From an uncultured Pseudomonadota bacterium (GTDB lineage Bacteria > Pseudomonadota > Gammaproteobacteria > Steroidobacterales > Steroidobacteraceae), in assembly GCA_903910215.1 (NCBI GenBank), contig CAIVYV010000143.1:1-6494 (forward strand): a stretch of DNA of 6,494 bases. The letters are read 5' to 3'. Under the pieces are notes generated by a model. It was given only the letters and a program-made list of their open reading frames with translations, searched no databases and was not told the DNA's origin. The position numbers and the translations under genes were made by a program. Below are positions 6,242 through 6,494 of the stretch, piece by piece (within the stretch, counting starts at the first letter, position 1; each line of letters starts with the position of its first letter).

Positions 6242-6256
6242 CTGCCGATACGGCAG
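6242..6256. repeat. Short inverted repeat after ahpF
   Basis: CTGCCG and CGGCAG flank ATA, forming a 6-bp perfect stem starting 27 bases after the ahpF stop. No T-run follows on either side, so it is at best a weak or factor-dependent transcript end, or a 3' stabilising hairpin. Confidence 0.4.
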
Positions 6257-6286
6257 CGTTGGGCGTTGCAGTGCACCCGCGTTCTG

Positions 6287-6292
6287 CATAAT
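6287..6292 (+). promoter_or_regulatory. Candidate -10 element for the lipoprotein gene
   Basis: CATAAT matches TATAAT at 5 of 6 positions. The upstream TTGCAG at 6266-6271 is a poor -35 (3 of 6) at a short 15-base spacing. A transcript from here would start near 6299 and begin with the hairpin at 6301-6316. Confidence 0.35.
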
Positions 6293-6300
6293 CTCCCGAC

Positions 6301-6316
6301 GGCTCGAGAGCGAGCC
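6301..6316 (+). repeat. Hairpin in the leader of the lipoprotein gene
   Basis: GGCTCG and CGAGCC enclose an AGAG tetraloop, a perfect 6-bp GC-rich stem. It is followed by ATCTGTTGG rather than a T-run, so it is not a convincing terminator of ahpCF. It ends 7 bases before the GGGGGA Shine-Dalgarno (6324-6329) of the next gene. Confidence 0.4.
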
Positions 6317-6333
6317 ATCTGTTGGGGGATTCC

Positions 6334-6494
6334 GTGTCGACAACTGCCGATTTTGATTCCACTTCCCGCGCTCGAGCGAGACTGCTCGCCGCGGCGGTTT
6401 GCGTCAGCGCCTTGAGTCTCAGCGCTTGCGGTGGTGGCGGCGGCGGAGGCAGTAACACGCCTGCTCCGCCCACCGTCGTCGGGCCGCCGCCAGC
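6334..6494 (+). CDS. Putative lipoprotein, N-terminal fragment; 3' end outside window
   Basis: An open frame from GTG at 6334 to the right edge gives 53 residues. The N-terminus is a lipoprotein signal peptide: arginines at 12, 14 and 16, a hydrophobic core (L17-L29), and the lipobox L29-S30-A31-C32, with lipidation expected on C32. Glycine at +2 rather than aspartate favours outer-membrane sorting by the E. coli rule. After the cysteine come seven glycines and a Pro/Thr/Ala/Val-rich stretch, the flexible tether usual before a globular domain. The n-region of about 16 residues is longish. GGGGGA 4 bases upstream supports the GTG start; a TTG at 6322 is in frame but lies within that Shine-Dalgarno region. 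No domain is visible, so the function cannot be named. The run of glycine codons makes this spot prone to sequencing or replication length errors. Confidence 0.75.
   Translation, partial: MSTTADFDSTSRARARLLAAAVCVSALSLSACGGGGGGGSNTPAPPTVVGPPP

Noticed and set aside
4974..6473. A 499-codon open frame on the minus strand covering most of ahpF
   Set aside because: It is antisense to a clearly authentic gene, reads as low-complexity Arg/Asp/Val/His-rich sequence with no recognisable domain, and arises from third-position GC bias opposite ahpF.
6405..6494. Glycine-codon run and Pro-rich stretch as a microsatellite or repeat element
   Set aside because: The run uses mixed glycine codons and fits the flexible tether that follows many lipobox cysteines, so it is explained by the protein.
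1..6494. CRISPR arrays, tRNA/rRNA genes, insertion sequences, phage or toxin-antitoxin modules
   Set aside because: I saw no regularly spaced repeats, tRNA-like cloverleaf, rRNA sequence, transposase or terminal repeats. The DNA is almost fully occupied by recognisable housekeeping genes.

Overview
The window looks like a chromosomal segment from a GC-rich gammaproteobacterium. The evidence is gene content and protein similarity recalled from memory: AhpC and AhpF read very close to the enterobacterial proteins, TadA has the gammaproteobacterial pattern, and a tadA-mltF neighbourhood is familiar from E. coli and Pseudomonas. The secreted M24 peptidase and the 'ACGGGGGGG' lipoprotein start are reminiscent of Xanthomonadales/Steroidobacter-like lineages, but I cannot place the genus.

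Layout. (1) Positions 2-736, plus strand: the C-terminal part of the membrane-bound lytic transglycosylase MltF, whose 5' end lies outside the window. (2) Positions 679-3883, minus strand: a tightly packed three-gene unit read from right to left, namely a secreted M24 (aminopeptidase-P-like) metallopeptidase, tadA and a MATE efflux pump. The two junctions are 4-base stop/start overlaps (TTGA and ATGA), so translational coupling is likely. The last gene runs 58 bases into the 3' end of mltF (convergent overlap). (3) Positions 3884-4037: a 154-bp divergent control region. It holds an OxyR-like four-element site, a candidate ahpC promoter, a terminator-shaped hairpin in the ahpC leader and a 10-bp palindrome touching the ahpC ribosome-binding site. 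(4) Positions 4038-6215, plus strand: ahpC and ahpF, the complete two-component alkyl hydroperoxide reductase. ahpF carries a striking perfect 15-bp inverted repeat inside its coding sequence. (5) Positions 6216-6333: a short intergenic region with two small hairpins and a candidate promoter. (6) Positions 6334-6494: the start of a lipoprotein gene that runs off the window.

How the genes work together. AhpF passes electrons from NADH through its thioredoxin-like N-terminal domain to AhpC, which reduces H2O2, organic peroxides and peroxynitrite. The OxyR-like box explains how this pair would be induced by peroxide. It also sits close to the start of the divergent peptidase-tadA-MATE unit, so peroxide signalling could affect that unit too (inference). 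The remaining genes are housekeeping or envelope functions: tRNA wobble editing, murein turnover, drug/cation export and peptide degradation.

All protein-coding genes belong to known families. The items most worth a second look are cis-acting: the attenuator-like hairpin in the ahpC leader, the palindrome at the ahpC RBS, and the long perfect hairpin inside ahpF.
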